DNA of 64,000 nt from Paracoccaceae bacterium. GTDB taxonomy: Bacteria; Pseudomonadota; Alphaproteobacteria; Rhodobacterales; Rhodobacteraceae. The translations under genes and the position numbers were made by a program. The notes under the pieces are model-generated. The model saw nothing but the letters and a program-made list of their open reading frames with translations. It was not told the DNA's origin and did no database searches. The stretch spans positions 1,777,620 through 1,841,619 of the forward strand of contig JAHRYM010000001.1 in NCBI GenBank assembly GCA_020622085.1, in the 5' to 3' direction. Positions 60,962-64,000 of this stretch are shown piece by piece. Each line of letters begins with the position of its first letter. Positions within the stretch are counted from its first letter, which is position 1.

Positions 60962-62956
60962 TTACCGGATCACCGCCGTGACCGGCCCGACCTTGACCCC
61001 GATCCCCGACTTCGGAGCCGCAGCCTTGGCCATGAATTGTTCAAGCGCGGCGATGCTGTCGGGGTAGGAGCGGATCACCACCACACCGCCCCCCTTCTGC
61101 TGTGCCTGGAAGGCCTCGGTTTCCAGCGCGCGCAATACCACAGCGGCGTCGCCGCGCGGCTCGTCCACCACACGGCTCACTTCGGCCTGCGGCAGCCCTT
61201 GCGCCCGCGCCAGTTCACGCGCCGGATTGAGCCCCCGCGCATAGCTGACAAGTCCCAGTCCTTCATCCTTGAGGATCGCCACCATCTGCTGCGCGATGGG
61301 ACGCCGGGCGAGCAATCCGTTTTCGGGCGAAGTCATCACCGCAACGGCTTCGGGCATCGCCGCCCCGATCGACTGGAAGGCAACCTCGACATCCTGAGCG
61401 GTGCCGTCCTTTGGCAGGCCATCGGCGAGCATGGCAATCTCGAACCCCCGCGCCCGCGCCCGCGCCGCCGCCTCGAGCGTGTCCTTGCGCATGGGATTGA
61501 TCGCCACCGTCACCGGGGATGGCAATCCGAGGATCTGCGAAAGATCGGCACCGCCGCGCTGCGCGCCCACGTCGATCACGATCACGGCCAGAACCGGCAG
61601 CTTCTCGACGTTTTCGAAGAATGCCGCGTTTCGGTGGAGCCGCGTATCGGTCCGGGCGTCGCCCTCGTCTGCGGGAGATGCCTCGGGGGCGACCTGCGCG
61701 CCTTCGGCGGGGGAGTCGAAGCTGGCACCGTCCGTGCTCTCGGGGCTGCCACCGATCATGGGCAGCCGGTTCACGCGCACGCCGGGCACCGTCTTTGCAA
61801 ATCCCGGCTTCGGCACGGGCTGGGCGCCAACGGGGGCACCGGGCGCATCGGACGAGACAACCGGAGGCATGTCCGTCGCGGCATCGGCTTCGGAATTGGC
61901 GCTGCCTGCGGCATCGGGCGCATCCGTCTGCGCCCGCGCAGGTGGCAATACCCGCTTGGCCCCGGCCGGCAGGGTCGCGGCCCCGCCGGTCTCGCCGGGG
62001 GCCGGTTCGGGCATCACGTCGCCCGGTATGCCCTCCGCATCGGGTTCATCGGGCAGCATATCGTCGGGCTGGATCTCGGCAGACGGTTCCACCCCTGCGG
62101 CGCCCGAGTCCGCGCTGCCCGGATCAGCGGTGCCCGGCTCTGGCGTCGGCGGCACCTCGGGGGTCGGCTGCAAGGCCGGCTCGGCGGCAGGCTCGGCGGC
62201 GGGCTCGGCCAATGGTTCGGCGATCTGCGGGGCTGTCGGCGCGGCATCGGGCGCCGATGCGATGTCCCCCGACCCCGATCCGGCCCTTGGCAATGCGGGC
62301 TGGTCCATCGTTCCGGGTGCTGCTGGCGCCGCGTCCTGACCCGGCAACCGGGCAAGCACCCCGGTATCTTCCGAAGGCAAGGGCATCGGCGCGGTTTCGG
62401 TTTCCCCGGCAGACGATGCCGGCGCCGTTCCATCAGGGGTCGCTCCGGTGGGTAGCGGTGCAGGCGTGACCTCTGCTTCCGGCTCGGGAACCACGACCGG
62501 CGCATCAACGGCCGGCTTGTCGAACTCCGATCCCGCCGGAGGGCTGATCGCAGCGGCTTCGGGGGCAGACCCGGTGGGGGCAGGTTCCGCCCCCCCGGTC
62601 AAGGCGCCGGTTGCCACCTGTTGCGCCGGCTCCGGGGCGGTTGCCCCGGCCGTGCCTTCCGGCGTGGATCCGTCGGTGGCTGCCGGAGTTGTGCCCCCGG
62701 CACCGACCGGCTGGTTCGAAACGGCATCAGCCGCAATCTGGCTTGGGAGGGCATCCTCGACCGTGGTGGCCACATCTGCCTGTGCCGGCACGGTCGCCGG
62801 GGTCTCGGCTCCGGGGGACGAGGGCCGCGCCGGTCCTTCCGCAGCACCAGCCAGCGATCGCGGCGCCGGCGGCGCCGACATCAGCGACACCCCGCCAAGA
62901 ATGACGGCTGAAATGATGCCGCCCGATACCAGACCACCCACAATACCCTTGAACAA
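60962..62956 (-). CDS. Divergent polysaccharide deacetylase-like membrane protein with long disordered region
   Basis: The product is about 664 residues. It starts with a Gly-rich helix (GIVGGLVSGGIISAVILGGVSLM), then more than 350 residues rich in Ala, Pro, Glu and Thr with short repeats (EPAAEPA). A divergent polysaccharide deacetylase (YibQ-type) domain runs from about 450 to the end (LAVIVIDVGAQRGG, TVAINPMRKDT, VVVIRSYPD). The usual metal residues (IDD-G, HLPME) are altered: the IDD step reads IDVG and HLPME reads ADGLP. Therefore it may not be active. A TTG at 62956 has GGAGG seven bases before it; an ATG at 62986 is the alternative. Confidence 0.7.
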   Translation of the reverse strand: MFKGIVGGLVSGGIISAVILGGVSLMSAPPAPRSLAGAAEGPARPSSPGAETPATVPAQADVATTVEDALPSQIAADAVSNQPVGAGGTTPAATDGSTPEGTAGATAPEPAQQVATGALTGGAEPAPTGSAPEAAAISPPAGSEFDKPAVDAPVVVPEPEAEVTPAPLPTGATPDGTAPASSAGETETAPMPLPSEDTGVLARLPGQDAAPAAPGTMDQPALPRAGSGSGDIASAPDAAPTAPQIAEPLAEPAAEPAAEPALQPTPEVPPTPEPGTADPGSADSGAAGVEPSAEIQPDDMLPDEPDAEGIPGDVMPEPAPGETGGAATLPAGAKRVLPPARAQTDAPDAAGSANSEADAATDMPPVVSSDAPGAPVGAQPVPKPGFAKTVPGVRVNRLPMIGGSPESTDGASFDSPAEGAQVAPEASPADEGDARTDTRLHRNAAFFENVEKLPVLAVIVIDVGAQRGGADLSQILGLPSPVTVAINPMRKDTLEAAARARARGFEIAMLADGLPKDGTAQDVEVAFQSIGAAMPEAVAVMTSPENGLLARRPIAQQMVAILKDEGLGLVSYARGLNPARELARAQGLPQAEVSRVVDEPRGDAAVVLRALETEAFQAQQKGGGVVVIRSYPDSIAALEQFMAKAAAPKSGIGVKVGPVTAVIR

Positions 62957-63136
62957 AATGCAGCCTCCGTATTCCTCGCCCAGCATGAACTCGTCTGCGG
63001 GCCACCATCCCGCCCCGGCCCCCGATCATGCACAATGCTCCCGCCTGCCCTTGACCCGGGCGCACGGCTCTGAACATCTATAGCGTCACAACGCGCCGGG
63101 ATCATCCGGAAATTAAGCCCATCGGGACAACCGGAC

Positions 63137-63733
63137 ATGCTGCTTCTGATCGATAACTACGACAGCTTTACCTACAACCTCGTGCATTACTTCGGCGAGA
63201 TCGGCGCCGATGTGGTGGTGCGGCGCAACGATGCGCTGAACGTGCAGGAAGCGATGGCGCTCAATCCCGATGCGGTGGTTCTCTCGCCCGGTCCCTGCGA
63301 CCCCGATCAGGCGGGCATCTGCCTTGCGCTGACGCAGGCTGCCGCCGAAACCCGCATACCGCTTCTGGGAGTCTGCCTGGGCCACCAGACCATCGGACAG
63401 GCCTTCGGCGGCAAGGTCGTGCGCTGCCACGAGATCGTGCATGGCAAGATGGGCGAGATGCACCATGACGGCAAGGGCATGTTCCGCGGCCTGCCCTCGC
63501 CCTTCCTTGCCACCCGCTACCATTCGCTGATCGTCGAACGCGAGACCCTGCCCGATTGTCTTGAGGTCACGGCATGGCTTGAGGATGGGACAATCATGGG
63601 GCTGAAGCACAAGACGCTGCCGATCGAGGGCGTGCAGTTCCACCCCGAATCCATCGCATCACAACATGGCCACCAGATGCTGCGCAACTTCCTTGAAGGC
63701 GCGGGCGTGCCTCTGGGCCGGGTGGCCGCATGA
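63137..63733 (+). CDS. trpG: Anthranilate synthase component II (glutamine amidotransferase)
   Basis: The 198-residue class I amidotransferase supplies ammonia from glutamine to anthranilate synthase in tryptophan synthesis. The features are [17 protein letters not shown] at the start, [11 protein letters not shown] near 53, the nucleophile Cys80 in [15 protein letters not shown] and the His-Glu of [10 protein letters not shown] near 165. It could also serve folate synthesis. The stop overlaps the trpD ATG by 4 bases, so the trp assignment is supported. Confidence 0.93.
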   Translation: MLLLIDNYDSFTYNLVHYFGEIGADVVVRRNDALNVQEAMALNPDAVVLSPGPCDPDQAGICLALTQAAAETRIPLLGVCLGHQTIGQAFGGKVVRCHEIVHGKMGEMHHDGKGMFRGLPSPFLATRYHSLIVERETLPDCLEVTAWLEDGTIMGLKHKTLPIEGVQFHPESIASQHGHQMLRNFLEGAGVPLGRVAA

Positions 63734-64000
63734 CCGACGCCCTGCGCCCGCTGATCGGGATTGCCGCGGAACGTCCCCTGACCGGGGCCGAGGCCGAGAC
63801 CGCCTTTGCCGCGCTGTTCGAGGGCACGGCCACCCCAAGCCAGATGGGCGGTCTTTTGATGGCACTGCGCACCCGTGGCGAGACAGTCGAGGAAATGGCC
63901 GCTGCCGCCCGCGTGATGCGCGCCAAGTGCCATCCCGTCACCGCGCCCGAGGGGGCCATCGACATCGTGGGAACCGGTGGCGACGGCAAGGGCACGCTCA
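63730..64000 (+). CDS. trpD: Anthranilate phosphoribosyltransferase, 5' part
   Basis: The gene is cut by the window end after 90 codons. The sequence [41 protein letters not shown] and [12 protein letters not shown] near the end is the N-terminal helical domain and start of the PRPP-binding region of TrpD. It is coupled to trpG by the ATGA overlap. Confidence 0.93.
   Translation, partial: MTDALRPLIGIAAERPLTGAEAETAFAALFEGTATPSQMGGLLMALRTRGETVEEMAAAARVMRAKCHPVTAPEGAIDIVGTGGDGKGTL

Noticed and set aside
1-64000. tRNA or rRNA genes
   Set aside because: No cloverleaf or conserved rRNA segment was recognised by eye; a covariance search would be decisive.

Overview
The window is chromosomal DNA from a high-GC alphaproteobacterium of the Rhodobacterales (Rhodobacteraceae/Paracoccaceae). 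The signs are a detached gene-transfer-agent lysis pair (GTA holin plus GH108 endolysin), two VPLPA-CTERM proteins, an edd-eda Entner-Doudoroff unit, an NAD-type glutamate dehydrogenase, DUF2927 and DUF1127 proteins, and a CTTCTTTG..AAATACTC intergenic repeat that I associate with this family. No rRNA, tRNA, prophage, insertion sequence or CRISPR array was seen. Genus and species cannot be told from the window.

Layout. 1-948: 3' end of a gene whose product carries five 48-residue repeats. 1175-6712: small membrane peptide, then XpaC-TelA-DUF2927 lipoprotein-SPFH/GYF-zinc-ribbon membrane cluster. 6709-12372: sugar kinase, dtd, CAP protein, DMT exporter, phosphoesterase, PIN nuclease, RlmI-type methyltransferase. 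12474-15238: edd and eda behind a palindromic operator. 15246-18355: glnE with a coupled small ORF. 18533-25464: two divergent TadE/TadG-like clusters on either side of glutamate dehydrogenase. 25725-33161: lipoprotein, hom, cfa, ppk2, TetR regulator, FrhB-like protein and polysaccharide pyruvyl transferase. 33179-37482: spermidine/putrescine-type ABC transporter without a binding protein, and a MocR regulator. 37577-38908: DUF1127 gene with a structured 3' end, then rplM-rpsI. 39101-46930: two VPLPA-CTERM proteins, thioesterase, GTA holin/endolysin, ccmE, argC, thpR, murI and a LysR regulator. 47081-49589: small-RNA candidate and purL. 49790-55047: modABC behind two Mo-box-like dyads, then a CbiX-like gene fused by overlaps to psuK-psuG. 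55175-62956: DUF502, patatin, bdhA, a possible minus-strand RNA, a YejA-like binding protein, an entericidin-like peptide, a small acidic protein and a degenerate polysaccharide-deacetylase-like protein. 63137-64000: trpG and the start of trpD.

Most of the window is housekeeping. The most interesting parts are regulatory RNA-like elements and coupled gene sets. Two separate loci share one RNA plan: a hairpin with CUUCCC in the loop, a pyrimidine stretch, then a strong terminator. One of them lies directly behind a DUF1127 gene, which recalls the DUF1127/CcsR arrangement of Rhodobacter sphaeroides. Other points are the paired 24-bp dyads before modA, the face-of-helix direct repeats between the MocR and DUF1127 genes, the translational coupling of a CbiX-like protein with pseudouridine catabolism, the GTA lysis cassette, and a structured minus-strand element with its own terminator at 58024-58180. 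All functions are inferred from sequence features and family knowledge; no search was run.
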